From: Pseudomonadota bacterium
Lineage (GTDB): Bacteria > Pseudomonadota > Gammaproteobacteria > SURF-13
Length of the DNA: 63,180 bases
Assembly (NCBI GenBank): GCA_027624315.1
Contig: JAQBXX010000006.1
Coordinates: 1-63,180, forward strand
Direction: 5' to 3'
The position numbers and the translations under genes were made by a program. The notes below the pieces were generated by a model. That model searched no databases. It was not told where the DNA came from and saw only the letters and a list, made by a program, of their open reading frames with translations. Positions within the stretch are counted from its first letter, which is position 1; the number at the start of each line of letters is the position of its first letter. Below, one piece after another: positions 17,269 through 25,884 of this stretch.

Positions 17269-18060
17269 TTAAGCGGGGTATCTGATTGCGCTGACGAGCC
17301 CGTCGTTTATCCAGCGTTGCAACATGCCTGCGGCGGCAGCAGGCACACTTTCCTCATCCACCCAGCGGCACAGACCGCTGCAAATTTCACCGAAGTCGTG
17401 CCCCGCGCAGGCGGCATGCCAGGCCCAGGCCTCTTCTGCGCCGAGTGATCGATACCAGGTCTTTAATTCCCGGCGCCATACCAGCCAGGTCAGTGCATGA
17501 GCATCGCGCTGCGGCTCCGGCATGTCATGCTGCTGATGGGCGGCGCCCCAGAGTACGGGTACGTTCCAGAACAGCTCCAGCCGCTGCACCGATGGATGCG
17601 CCGAGAAGCGCAGCTGACCCCACCGCTCTGCGGGCAGGCGCGCAAGGACGTGCAGGGTGACCGCATCACTGTCTGCGGCGTCGAAGGCCTCGACCATCAT
17701 CCATTCAAAGGCGGCCAACTCGGCAAGAACGGGCTGACGTGCATAGAAATCGTGTTCGCGCAAAAACGCACTCATATGCCGGCCCAGATGGCGCAATGAG
17801 TAATGCCGTGAAGGGTGCGCGTCTATGTAGCTGAGGCAGAGCGCCTCAAATTGTTCATCGCCGAGCAGCGTGTGCAGGGCAGTAAAATCCTGTTCCAGCG
17901 CCTCGCTCAGGCGCATGCGGTAGGCGCTGGCGTAGATGTCGAGCCGCGCCTGAGCCGTGGCCTTGGCGTCGCTCACCACCGCGGTCTCGATCACGTTCCC
18001 GCTGTGCGGATGCAGCACATGGTACTGAAACAGTTGCTGCAAAGTGGGCAGTTTGTGCAC
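17269..18060 (-). CDS. bufC: DUF2063 protein, bufferin maturation partner (BufC-like)
   Basis: A 263-aa protein of the DUF2063 family: N-terminal helical domain (LPTLQQLFQYHV, YRMRLSEALEQDFTALHTLL, HPSRHYSLRHLG) and a C-terminal winged-helix-like part. In described bufferin systems BufC is the recognition partner of the MNIO enzyme BufB. GTG start 13 bases after the bufB stop. The assignment rests on the BufA-BufB-BufC gene order and family resemblance. Confidence 0.85.
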   Translation of the reverse strand: MHKLPTLQQLFQYHVLHPHSGNVIETAVVSDAKATAQARLDIYASAYRMRLSEALEQDFTALHTLLGDEQFEALCLSYIDAHPSRHYSLRHLGRHMSAFLREHDFYARQPVLAELAAFEWMMVEAFDAADSDAVTLHVLARLPAERWGQLRFSAHPSVQRLELFWNVPVLWGAAHQQHDMPEPQRDAHALTWLVWRRELKTWYRSLGAEEAWAWHAACAGHDFGEICSGLCRWVDEESVPAAAAGMLQRWINDGLVSAIRYPA

Positions 18061-18073
18061 GGGCCGCTACGAT

Positions 18074-18940
18074 TCAGGCCAGACGCCGTGTTGCAGCGGC
18101 GGATGCAGCGTGTACCGATTCCGCGATGACGCGGGCATGGGCAAGTTCACCCATCAGTTCAGGAAGCTCCGGAATGTTGTCGTCGCGTTCGATGAGCGTG
18201 CTCACGTGCCCGAAGCGGCGCACGGCCTCTGCGTACAGCTCCCACACCGGGTCTATCACCGGCGCGTCGTGCGTGTCGATAATCATGGCGCCGTTCATGC
18301 TGTGGCCCGCGAGATGGAACTGCTGCACGCGTGCGGCAGGCAGTGCATCCAGATAGGCGAGCGGATCGAAGTTGTGATTGCATGCACTCACATAAATGTT
18401 GTTGATGTCGACCAGCAGCAGACAGTCCGCCTCATCGCTCACCGCGCGCAGAAACTCCCATTCGCTCATGTCCGAAGCGGTATAGGTGAGATAACTCGAT
18501 ACGTTTTCAATCAGGATGCGCTGACCGAGAAAATCCTGCACGGCGCGGATGCGGCCGACGACATGCCGCAGCGCCTCTTCCGTGTACGGCAGCGGGAACA
18601 GGTCGTGCATGTTTTTGTGCTGCACACCGGTCCAGCACAGATGATCGGAAATCCAGCGCGGCTCTATACGCGCGGCGAGCTGCTTGAGTTGCCGCAGATA
18701 GTCCTGGTTCAACGGGTCGCTGGAGCCGATGGAGAGCGATACGCCGTGCATCACCAGCGGATAGTGCGCGCGGATGCGGTCGAGGTAATACAGCGGCTTG
18801 CCGCCCTCCACCATGTAGTTTTCCGACAGCACCTCGAGCCAGTCGAGTTTGGGCCGCTCGTTGAGCAGGGTTTGATAGTGCGCGGTGCGCAGGCCCAGGC
18901 CGTAACCGAGGTAAGGGCGGGCGCGTGAAGTCACTGACAT
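18074..18940 (-). CDS. bufB: MNIO-family (DUF692) multinuclear iron enzyme, BufB-like
   Basis: A 288-aa TIM-barrel protein of the DUF692/MNIO family. Metal ligands are visible in [45 protein letters not shown] and DTHDAPV. Family members oxidise cysteines in small precursor peptides to thiooxazole or oxazolone-thioamide groups. The neighbouring cysteine-rich BufA-like precursor (18962-19252) is the expected substrate. Cytoplasmic, acting before export of the precursor. Confidence 0.9.
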   Translation of the reverse strand: MSVTSRARPYLGYGLGLRTAHYQTLLNERPKLDWLEVLSENYMVEGGKPLYYLDRIRAHYPLVMHGVSLSIGSSDPLNQDYLRQLKQLAARIEPRWISDHLCWTGVQHKNMHDLFPLPYTEEALRHVVGRIRAVQDFLGQRILIENVSSYLTYTASDMSEWEFLRAVSDEADCLLLVDINNIYVSACNHNFDPLAYLDALPAARVQQFHLAGHSMNGAMIIDTHDAPVIDPVWELYAEAVRRFGHVSTLIERDDNIPELPELMGELAHARVIAESVHAASAAATRRLA

Positions 18941-18961
18941 GTGGGCGCGATAAAGCTGGTC

Positions 18962-19252
18962 TTACAGCTCGGAGAAGGGGTCTTCTGGTGACTGCTTGAG
19001 TTTGGCCCGCGCCGCGACACACTCGTCCTTGCTCATGCGCAGATAGCCCTGGCCTTTGCAGTTGTTGCTGCCCTTGCAGTTGTTGCCGCTGGCGCAATCA
19101 CCTTTGCCTTTGCAGGCGTTGACGCCTTCGCACCTCACCTTGCCTTGCCCTGCGGGTTGCATGTCATCCGCAGCGGTGCTGAAGCCGGCGCCGAGAAGCA
19201 GGCTCGCGGCAGCGCCGGCGAGCATCAGGCCCTTGAATGCAGATGTGTTCAC
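18962..19252 (-). CDS. bufA: Bufferin precursor (BufA2-like cysteine-rich exported peptide)
   Basis: A 96-aa small protein with a long signal peptide (AFKGLMLAGAAASLLLGAGF..STAA) and a mature region with five cysteines in the BufA2 pattern: CEGVNACKGKGDCASGN, NCKGSNNCKGQGY, DECVAAR. Bufferins are periplasmic copper-binding RiPPs after MNIO modification. Start chosen as GTG 19252, nine bases behind GGAG; a TTG at 19267 would overlap that site. First gene of bufA-bufB-bufC, with repeat copy E upstream. Confidence 0.88.
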   Translation of the reverse strand: MNTSAFKGLMLAGAAASLLLGAGFSTAADDMQPAGQGKVRCEGVNACKGKGDCASGNNCKGSNNCKGQGYLRMSKDECVAARAKLKQSPEDPFSEL

Positions 19253-19286
19253 GTATACGTTCTCCAAGGATGGCGATGTCAGAATT

Positions 19287-19408
19287 TATTCATAAGTCAG
19301 TAAGTAAGGCTACCCTTTCTGCTACGTCCCCGCCCCTTGTTTAGGGGGCGGGACAGGGTGGGGGTAATAGCTTATCACTCAGGAGTCACTTGTTGACTCC
19401 TGGGTGAT
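19287..19408 (+). repeat. G4/double-hairpin repeat, copy E
   Basis: Shorter copy: G-quadruplex motif 19344-19364, terminal hairpin ATCACTCAGGAGTCA (19374-19388) / TGACTCCTGGGTGAT (19394-19408) with only a 5-base loop. The stem is 15 bp with one T-G pair. The outermost T-A pair of the consensus is replaced by C-G, a compensatory change. It lies between the bufferin operon start and the end of the flavoprotein gene. Confidence 0.88.
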
Positions 19409-19434
19409 TGTGCCACTAAACAATGTGGCCCGCA

Positions 19435-20862
19435 TCAGCCGCGCAGGCGGAAGATGCGCTTAATCCATTTTTTCGCACGTGGCGTGAGGCCTTCTTTAAG
19501 GCGCTGGTCGGCCACGCGCCGGTTGATTTGCGCGAGCGTGGGGTAGATATGCATCACGTTCGATAAGTCCGACGCCTTCATGTTTTTTGCCAACGCAAGC
19601 ACGTATTCATGAATCAGTTCACCGGCGTGAGCGCCGACCAGCGCTGCGCCGAGCAGACGGCCCTTGGGGTCGGTGATGATCTTGGCGCGCCCTTGCGTGG
19701 CGCCATCGGTTTGCGCGCGGTCAATATCGTGGAAGGGAAAGGTGTAGACACGGTGCGCCACGTTTTGGGCGCGCGCTTCGGTTTCGGAGAATCCGACGCG
19801 GGCCAGTTCGGGGTCGGTAAAGGTGCACCACGGAATGACGCGTTGCTCGGTCTTTGCGGGCAGATGGAACAAGGTGTTGCGCAACACCACGCCGGCGTGA
19901 TGTTCCGCCATGTGCGTGAACTGATATGGCCCGGCAATATCGCCGCAGGCGTAGATGTGCTTGTTGGTAGTGCGCAGGCGCCGATCCACCCGCAGTTGAC
20001 CGCCCTCCAGCAGGACGCCGGCGGCTTCCAGTCCGATGTCTTGCAGGTTGGGCTGCCGTCCCGTGGCAATCAGCAGATGCGCGGTCTCCAGAATTTCTGT
20101 GCCACCCGTGCCAGTGGCGAGATGCAGGCGCAGGCCGCCCGCAGTGCGCTCCACCCGCTGCGGCGTGCAACCCGTATGAAGCTGTACGCCCTCGTCACGC
20201 AATGTGTCGGCGACAATCTGCGCGAGGTCGCTGTCCTCCTTCGGCAGTATCTGCGCGCCGCGCTGTACTACATGGACGCGACTGCCGAGGCGCGCAAAGG
20301 CCTGCGCCAGCTCTATGCCAATAGGCCCGCCACCGAGAATAATGAGGCTGGGTACGGGCGCCGTGAGCGAGAACACGGTTTCATTGGTGAGGTACGGGAT
20401 GGAATCAAGGCCGGGGAGGGGCGGAGTCGCCGGGCGCGAACCGGTGGCGAGGACAAAGTTCTTCGCCGTAATATCCTTGCCGTTGACGCAGAAGGTGTGC
20501 GGATCACTGAAGTGGCCGGCGCCGAAAATCACCTCTACACCCAGACTGCGAAAGCGCTCGGGACTGTCGTGCGGCTCTATACTCTGGATGACGGAGGTGA
20601 CGCGCTGCATCACGCGGTCAAGTTGAACCGGTTGCAAATCCGCATGGATGCCGAAACGTGCTGCATCGCGCAAGGTATGCGCCACCTGTGCGCTGTGCAG
20701 CAAGGCTTTGCTGGGCACGCAGCCGTAATACAGGCAGTCGCCGCCGAGACGGTGTTTTTCGATGAGCACGACCTTGGCGCCAAGCGCAGCGCCACCCGCC
20801 GCCACAGAGAGGCCCGCTGCGCCGCCGCCGATGATGCACAAATCAAATTCAGGTTTTGTCAT
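19435..20862 (-). CDS. Mercuric-reductase-like FAD-dependent disulfide oxidoreductase
   Basis: A 475-aa class I pyridine nucleotide-disulfide reductase: FAD motif GGGAAGLSVA near residue 12, redox motif GGDCLYYGCVPSKALL, NAD motif GGGPIGIELAQAFARLG, and a C-terminal dimerisation domain. There is no N-terminal heavy-metal domain and no C-terminal Cys pair, so true Hg(II) reductase activity is unlikely. The family's active HxxPTxxE reads HIYPTLAQ, with Gln for Glu. Substrate unknown; the next operon downstream on the same strand is the bufferin operon. Confidence 0.85.
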   Translation of the reverse strand: MTKPEFDLCIIGGGAAGLSVAAGGAALGAKVVLIEKHRLGGDCLYYGCVPSKALLHSAQVAHTLRDAARFGIHADLQPVQLDRVMQRVTSVIQSIEPHDSPERFRSLGVEVIFGAGHFSDPHTFCVNGKDITAKNFVLATGSRPATPPLPGLDSIPYLTNETVFSLTAPVPSLIILGGGPIGIELAQAFARLGSRVHVVQRGAQILPKEDSDLAQIVADTLRDEGVQLHTGCTPQRVERTAGGLRLHLATGTGGTEILETAHLLIATGRQPNLQDIGLEAAGVLLEGGQLRVDRRLRTTNKHIYACGDIAGPYQFTHMAEHHAGVVLRNTLFHLPAKTEQRVIPWCTFTDPELARVGFSETEARAQNVAHRVYTFPFHDIDRAQTDGATQGRAKIITDPKGRLLGAALVGAHAGELIHEYVLALAKNMKASDLSNVMHIYPTLAQINRRVADQRLKEGLTPRAKKWIKRIFRLRG

Positions 20863-20884
20863 GGGTTTTTATGTGATGCGTCAG

Positions 20885-21036
20885 CAGGCTGTTGAAAAAC
20901 AGCCTGCGTGCAGCCCAAGGATGGGCTACCATTTTTCAAACACGCGGTATGTGTTTGAAAAATGGAGCAAAGCGAAAATGACATTTTTCGCTTTGCGGGT
21001 TGAAAAAGCCCATGGAAGGTCTTTTTCAACAGCCTG
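20885..21036 (+). mobile_element. Multi-hairpin MITE-like element (type 1, full length)
   Basis: A 152-bp element with perfect 15-bp terminal inverted repeats CAGGCTGTTGAAAAA / TTTTTCAACAGCCTG. Successive hairpins: terminal palindrome CAGGCTGTT..AACAGCCTG, AGCCCAAGGATGGGCT, CATTTTTCAAACAC..GTGTTTGAAAAATG, GCAAAGCGAAAA..TTTTCGCTTTGC, and a terminal TTGAAAAAG..CTTTTTCAA. The same hairpin order occurs in 6788-6942 (reverse). Non-coding. Confidence 0.8.
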
Positions 21037-21208
21037 TTAGATACTTCCGCTCCACGCTACTTAACGGGATTCGCACGCATAAATCAAGGCCTGTGATGCG
21101 GCAGATGCATGATGTATGCTTGGCGTAAGAGAAAAATTATACTTTCGTGACAAATCGACTCCGTGTATGGGCGACAATCCCTGTGTCGGTAAAGGCGATT
21201 GAATAAAT

Positions 21209-21943
21209 ATGAATAACGATGTACCCAACAACACATGCAGACGCGGGATCAAGATCCTGCTCCTGGTGATATTCGCGGGTGGTTTTGTGGCGTTTTATGC
21301 CGTAGGCGGTGCTGACTGGTTGAGCCTTGATGCAGTCAGACTGCACCGCAACGAATTGCTTGCATATACGGAGCAGCACTACGCCACCGTGTTGCTCGTC
21401 GGCATGCTGATTTATGTCGCGTCCACGGCGTTGAGCGTGCCGGGCGCCACGGTGCTGTCGCTCGTCGCCGGATTCCTGTTTGGCCGCTGGGTAGGCGCGG
21501 CGGCGATCATCGTTTCGGCGACGCTGGGTGCGACGCTGGTGTTTCTCGCTGCGCGCTACCTGTTCGCCGAGGCGGCACAGCGGCGTGTCGGTGGCGCTGC
21601 AAAAAAACTGATTGCGGGCTTCAATGAAAATGTGTTTAACTATCTGCTGTTTCTGCGCCTGGTGCCGCTGTTTCCATTCTGGCTGGTGAATCTGGTGCCC
21701 GCATTCACGCCAATAAAAACGCGCACTTATATTACCGCCACGGCGCTAGGCATCCTGCCGGGGAGTTTTGTATTCGCGCATCTCGGCCAGTCCCTTGGAC
21801 GCATTGAGTCGGTGCAGCAGCTTGTGTCGTGGGAGATAGGCAGTGCCTTCGTCCTGCTGGGGATATTCGCGCTGATTCCGGTGCTGGTGAAGAAATGGCG
21901 CACTCGAACGGCAACGGATACGAGAGTGAGCAGTCCTGACTAG
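21209..21943 (+). CDS. TVP38/TMEM64-family membrane protein
   Basis: A 244-aa inner-membrane protein of the DedA-like VTT superfamily. Hydrophobic segments are near residues 10-34, 55-110, 140-165, 170-195 and 205-228, with the family core GATVLSLVAGFLFGRWVGAA and LRLVPLFPFWLVNLVPAF. Relatives are proposed lipid-flipping or transport proteins; the substrate cannot be told here. It starts a likely operon with the PiT transporter nine bases downstream and then arsS-arsM. Confidence 0.88.
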   Translation: MNNDVPNNTCRRGIKILLLVIFAGGFVAFYAVGGADWLSLDAVRLHRNELLAYTEQHYATVLLVGMLIYVASTALSVPGATVLSLVAGFLFGRWVGAAAIIVSATLGATLVFLAARYLFAEAAQRRVGGAAKKLIAGFNENVFNYLLFLRLVPLFPFWLVNLVPAFTPIKTRTYITATALGILPGSFVFAHLGQSLGRIESVQQLVSWEIGSAFVLLGIFALIPVLVKKWRTRTATDTRVSSPD

Positions 21944-21952
21944 GAGGCGCAC

Positions 21953-23035
21953 GTGACAGCAGCAGTGGTCGTGATCATTATCATACTCGCGCTGGCCTGG
22001 GCCAACGGCGCCAACGATGTGGCCAAAGGTGTGGCAACGCTCGCCGGTTCCGGTACCTCCAGTGCAGTGCGTGCGATTATGTGGGGCACGGTATGCACCC
22101 TGATAGGGGGGCTGGCTGCGGCAGTGTGGGGCGCTGCGTTGATCACCACCTTCAGCAGCGGATTTCTTGCCGCCGGGTTTCCGGTGACATTAGGTTTTAT
22201 CGGGGGAGTGGTAGTGGGTGCGGCGGCGTGGATATTGCTCGCCACCCGCTTTGGATTACCGGTGTCTACCACCCATGCATTACTGGGGGGCATCGTCGGT
22301 ACAGTGTTGCTGCTGGCCGGTCCGGAAGGTTTACGCGCCACAGCCGTGGCCAACAAGGCGCTGTTGCCGCTGCTGTTGGGTCCGCTGCTGGCGATTGTAC
22401 TGTGCTGGATGTTGTTACTGGCAGCGCGCTTTGTGGAGAAAAAGATACCAGCATGGAGGCCGGGTTGTTGTGAGCAAAAGGATTGGCAGCGCAACCCATT
22501 TGTATGCGCGGAGGATCGGCAGGTGATGCCTGCGCCCATCGCGCAGCGCGTGCTGACCGTGCTGCATTGGCTTTCAAGCGGCGCGGCCAGTTTTGCGCGC
22601 GGCCTCAACGATGTACCCAAAATAGCCGCGTTTCTGATTCTGGTGCTGGCGCTGGCGCCGGCTTTACCGCTCAGCGCCCGTGGTTTGCTGTGGCCCATCG
22701 TGGCGGTGGCGTTGGTGATGGCGCTGGGTGGGCTCTGGGGCGGCATGCGCGTGTTGCGGGTGATGGCGCATCGTGTCTCGTCACTGGACTCGACCCGTGG
22801 TCTGATGGCCAATGTCAGTACCTCGTTACTGGTGCTCGCTGCCACGCCGCTGGGCCTGCCAGTGTCAACCACCCATGTGAGCACAGGCGCGTTAATGGGC
22901 GTGCGCTGGAGCGAGCGCGTGAAGCCGCAACAGAACGACGCGCTGAGGTTGATACTGTTCGGCTGGCTGATTACACTGCCCGTCGCAGGCGGATTCGCCG
23001 CTACCAGCGCATGGCTGTTCCGGACTATGGGATAA
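21953..23035 (+). CDS. pit: Inorganic phosphate (PiT-family) transporter
   Basis: A 360-aa integral membrane permease with the internal duplication of PiT proteins: repeat 1 WANGANDVAKG and GLPVSTTHALLGG, repeat 2 GLNDVPKIAA and LGLPVSTTHVSTGALMG. Family members import phosphate with cations and also carry arsenate. GTG start after GGAGG. Placement directly before arsS and arsM suggests a link between phosphate/arsenate entry and arsenic methylation, an inference from the operon. Confidence 0.92.
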   Translation: MTAAVVVIIIILALAWANGANDVAKGVATLAGSGTSSAVRAIMWGTVCTLIGGLAAAVWGAALITTFSSGFLAAGFPVTLGFIGGVVVGAAAWILLATRFGLPVSTTHALLGGIVGTVLLLAGPEGLRATAVANKALLPLLLGPLLAIVLCWMLLLAARFVEKKIPAWRPGCCEQKDWQRNPFVCAEDRQVMPAPIAQRVLTVLHWLSSGAASFARGLNDVPKIAAFLILVLALAPALPLSARGLLWPIVAVALVMALGGLWGGMRVLRVMAHRVSSLDSTRGLMANVSTSLLVLAATPLGLPVSTTHVSTGALMGVRWSERVKPQQNDALRLILFGWLITLPVAGGFAATSAWLFRTMG

Positions 23036-23039
23036 GATT

Positions 23040-24002
23040 ATGCACGCCACACTACCCCTGCTGGAGGTAACCGACTTCCCTGCGTTGAGACGCGCCCGAT
23101 TGCAAACGCTACAGGTGAATCTCGGCTATTTGTGCAACCAAGCCTGCCTGCACTGCCACGTCAACGCCGGCCCGACCCGCACGGAAGTCATGCAACGTGA
23201 AACGATCAACTGCGTGCTGGATTATTTGCGCACTGGGGGCATCGGTACGCTCGATCTTACCGGCGGCGCGCCGGAGATGAATCCACATTTCCGTGATCTG
23301 GTGCAGTCTGCGCGCGCACTGGGCGTACGCGTTATTGATCGCTGCAATCTCACCATACTGGAGCAGCCGGGTTATGCCGACATGGCGGAGTTTCTGGCCG
23401 CCCATCAGGTAGAGATCACCGCCTCATTGCCGTGCTATCTGGAAGACAACGTAGACGCGCAGCGCGGCAAAGGGGTATTCGACGACAGCATCAGCGCCCT
23501 GCGCAAGCTGAACGCGCTGGGCTACGGCCAGGCAGGCAGCGGACTGATACTGCATCTGGCATATAATCCGCAGGGGCCGACGTTGCCACCGCCACAGCAG
23601 GCGCTGGAGCAGGACTACAAGAAATACCTGGGCGAACACTACGGCGTGGTGTTCAATCAACTGTACACGCTGGTCAATATGCCGATCCAGCGTTTCGGCA
23701 GCACGCTCGTTTCCAGAGGCCAGTTTACCGGCTATATGCAGTTGCTGCATGACGCCTATCAGGACAGCAATCTGGACAGCGTCATGTGCCGCTCGCTCAT
23801 CAGCGTCGATTGGCAGGGCTATGTGTATGATTGCGATTTCAACCAGATGCTCAATTTGCCGCTGCGCATCAATGGCAAGCCGCGCGTGCATTTGTCTCAA
23901 TTAATGAATGTTAATCTGGAGCATCACCCGATTGTGGTAAAGGATCACTGTTATGGCTGCACCGCTGGACAGGGGAGCAGTTGTGGCGGCGCACTGAATT
24001 GA
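23040..24002 (+). CDS. arsS: Arsenosugar biosynthesis radical SAM protein
   Basis: A 320-aa radical SAM enzyme. The 4Fe-4S/SAM motif CNQACLHC lies at about 31-38, followed by the GGAPEMNP motif. The C-terminal Cys-rich segment CYGCTAGQGSSCGGAL is typical of the rSAM/(seleno)Cys family. ArsS is known to transfer the 5'-deoxyadenosyl group to dimethylarsenite, the committed step of arsenosugar synthesis. It is followed by an ArsM-like methyltransferase after 10 bases. Confidence 0.92.
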   Translation: MHATLPLLEVTDFPALRRARLQTLQVNLGYLCNQACLHCHVNAGPTRTEVMQRETINCVLDYLRTGGIGTLDLTGGAPEMNPHFRDLVQSARALGVRVIDRCNLTILEQPGYADMAEFLAAHQVEITASLPCYLEDNVDAQRGKGVFDDSISALRKLNALGYGQAGSGLILHLAYNPQGPTLPPPQQALEQDYKKYLGEHYGVVFNQLYTLVNMPIQRFGSTLVSRGQFTGYMQLLHDAYQDSNLDSVMCRSLISVDWQGYVYDCDFNQMLNLPLRINGKPRVHLSQLMNVNLEHHPIVVKDHCYGCTAGQGSSCGGALN

Positions 24003-24012
24003 TGAGGAAGTT

Positions 24013-25125
24013 ATGAACGCACAAATAGAGAATGTACTGGAACGCTATTCACAAGGGGCCAAGGAGCGGCAGGAAACATTATGCTGCCCGGTAAACTACG
24101 ACGCGAGCCTGCTTAAATTGTTACCGCAGGAAATAATCGAAAAGGATTATGGCTGCGGCGATCCATCACGCTACGTGCGTACGGGTGATGTCGTGCTTGA
24201 TCTGGGCAGCGGTGGCGGCAAGATTTGCTACATGGCGGCGCAACTCGTGGGCAGCACCGGGCGAGTCATCGGTGTGGACATGAACGACGACATGCTCGCA
24301 CTGGCGCGCAGATATCAGCCGGAGATGGCGGCGAATCTGGGCGGCGACCGCGTGCGTTTCGCTAAGGCCAGGATCGAAGACCTGATGCTCGATGTGGAGG
24401 CCTTGGAGCATTATTACAGCATGCATCCGGATTGCACGCTGGCGGAACTCACCGCATGGCAGGACGAACAGCGTCGCGCGCGCCCGCTGATCCCTGATAA
24501 TTCAGTGGATGTGGTGATATCCAACTGTGTTCTGAATCTGGTGGCCGATGCACACAAGCAGCAGATGGTGCGCGAGATTATTCGTGTACTGAAACCGGGC
24601 GGGCGGGTGGCAATTTCAGACATCGTAAGCGACGAACCGATCCCGCAGCACCTCAAGGGCAACCCGGAACTGTGGAGCGGCTGCATCTCAGGCGCATTTC
24701 AGGAGCAGGAGTTCATCAACAGTTTCGCCAAGGCCGGGTTCCTCGCCGTGCAGTATGATAAATGGGATGCTGCGCCGTGGCAGGTGGTGGAAGGCATCGA
24801 GTTCCGCTCGGTCACGCTCACTGCGGTGAAGGGGGCGGGCACAGAGTGCCTCGATTACGGGCATGCGGTGATTTATCGTGGCCCCTACACTTCGGTCACC
24901 GACGATGAAGGCCACATCTACACGCGCGGTGAGCGCATGGCGGTATGCGAACGTACCTACAAGCTGCTGACGGACGGCCCGTACCGGAACCACTTTATCG
25001 GGGTTGTACCGGGTGTCGCACGTGAACCCAGCCCGTGGTGTGCGCCCGCCGGCACAAAACGTCCGGCGGCGGAGTCCAAGGGTGCGGTACATGCAGAGGC
25101 ATGCACACCGGCAGGTTGCTGCTAG
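24013..25125 (+). CDS. arsM: ArsM-like arsenite S-adenosylmethionine methyltransferase
   Basis: A 370-aa class I SAM methyltransferase with VLDLGSGGGKICYMAAQLVG (SAM motif I). Three cysteines correspond to ArsM arsenic ligands: ETLCCPVNYD, ISNCVLNLV and WSGCISGA. The extra ~100-residue C-terminal domain ends in Cys-rich CTPAGCC. Expected to methylate As(III) and supply the substrate of the adjacent ArsS. Good GAGGAAG ribosome site. Last gene of the TVP38-PiT-arsS-arsM run. Confidence 0.9.
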   Translation: MNAQIENVLERYSQGAKERQETLCCPVNYDASLLKLLPQEIIEKDYGCGDPSRYVRTGDVVLDLGSGGGKICYMAAQLVGSTGRVIGVDMNDDMLALARRYQPEMAANLGGDRVRFAKARIEDLMLDVEALEHYYSMHPDCTLAELTAWQDEQRRARPLIPDNSVDVVISNCVLNLVADAHKQQMVREIIRVLKPGGRVAISDIVSDEPIPQHLKGNPELWSGCISGAFQEQEFINSFAKAGFLAVQYDKWDAAPWQVVEGIEFRSVTLTAVKGAGTECLDYGHAVIYRGPYTSVTDDEGHIYTRGERMAVCERTYKLLTDGPYRNHFIGVVPGVAREPSPWCAPAGTKRPAAESKGAVHAEACTPAGCC

Positions 25126-25139
25126 GGAAATTGGGCAGG

Positions 25140-25877
25140 TCAGGGTGACGCCGCGAATGTGATGTCACCGTAGTATGCAGTGGCGCTGGAGCCGGTGTTG
25201 TCGGTATCGGTCATGATGGCAATACCGGAGATCATGGGTGGCTCTTCACCAAACGCCAGCTTGTAATCCTGGTAAATGTTGCGCTCCTCCTCCAGCCATA
25301 GCCCAGCTTTGTCATTGCCGCTTTCCACCACGATCATTTTGACGAAATCGGTATAACTATTGTCAACTATGGCGCCCACGGGAGTTTTGTTGTCCCAGAT
25401 GTAGTTGATCGCGCCTATGGGCACATCGCCATACAGGAATTGCGCGGCTTTGTATTTGACTTTCTTGCCGAAGCTCACCTTGTCCGGCTCATAGGCAAAC
25501 GTGATATAGATGCGTGCTGCATAGTCGTCACCCTGTCTGGTTCTGACATCGCCTTTTTGAATCACGTGATCGACCTTCCAGCGCCAGCGCAGGAGCGGGT
25601 AACGTTTCGGGTCGATGCGCATTGCGTGCGTCAAGCCGGAGGCTGCGGCTTCACTCTGCGCCTTGACCACGACTGTGCCGCTGTCATCAATCAGGCTGTA
25701 GACCGTATGTTTTTCAATCTTTTTGAACGCAAGCGGTAGCCACTCCTGCGTTAGAATTTCGCCTGCAACACCGTCAGAGAATTTTGCCACAGTAATAGAT
25801 TCACCGCCCCGGCTGATGCCTGCGCTGACCATAAGCAGGGCAAGCATAAATACAGATCTAGTGTTGCGGTGTTGCAT
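25140..25877 (-). CDS. DUF3047-family exported protein
   Basis: A 245-aa protein with a signal peptide (RSVFMLALLMVSAGISRGGES) and the DUF3047 pattern: LRWRWKVDHVIQKGDVRTRQGDDYAARIYITF, AINYIWDNKTPVGAI, YQDYKLAFGEEPP..GIAIMTDTDNT. The family looks like a secreted beta-sandwich resembling carbohydrate-binding folds; no activity is known to me. ATG 25877 was chosen because longer starts overlap the upstream gene and spoil the signal peptide. It follows the thioredoxin-like gene by seven bases. Confidence 0.85.
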   Translation of the reverse strand: MQHRNTRSVFMLALLMVSAGISRGGESITVAKFSDGVAGEILTQEWLPLAFKKIEKHTVYSLIDDSGTVVVKAQSEAAASGLTHAMRIDPKRYPLLRWRWKVDHVIQKGDVRTRQGDDYAARIYITFAYEPDKVSFGKKVKYKAAQFLYGDVPIGAINYIWDNKTPVGAIVDNSYTDFVKMIVVESGNDKAGLWLEEERNIYQDYKLAFGEEPPMISGIAIMTDTDNTGSSATAYYGDITFAASP

Positions 25878-25884
25878 GGTGTTT

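Noticed and set aside
19435-20862. Calling the flavoprotein MerA and inferring mercury resistance
   Set aside because: No merR/merT/merP genes, no metal-binding N-domain and no C-terminal cysteine pair.
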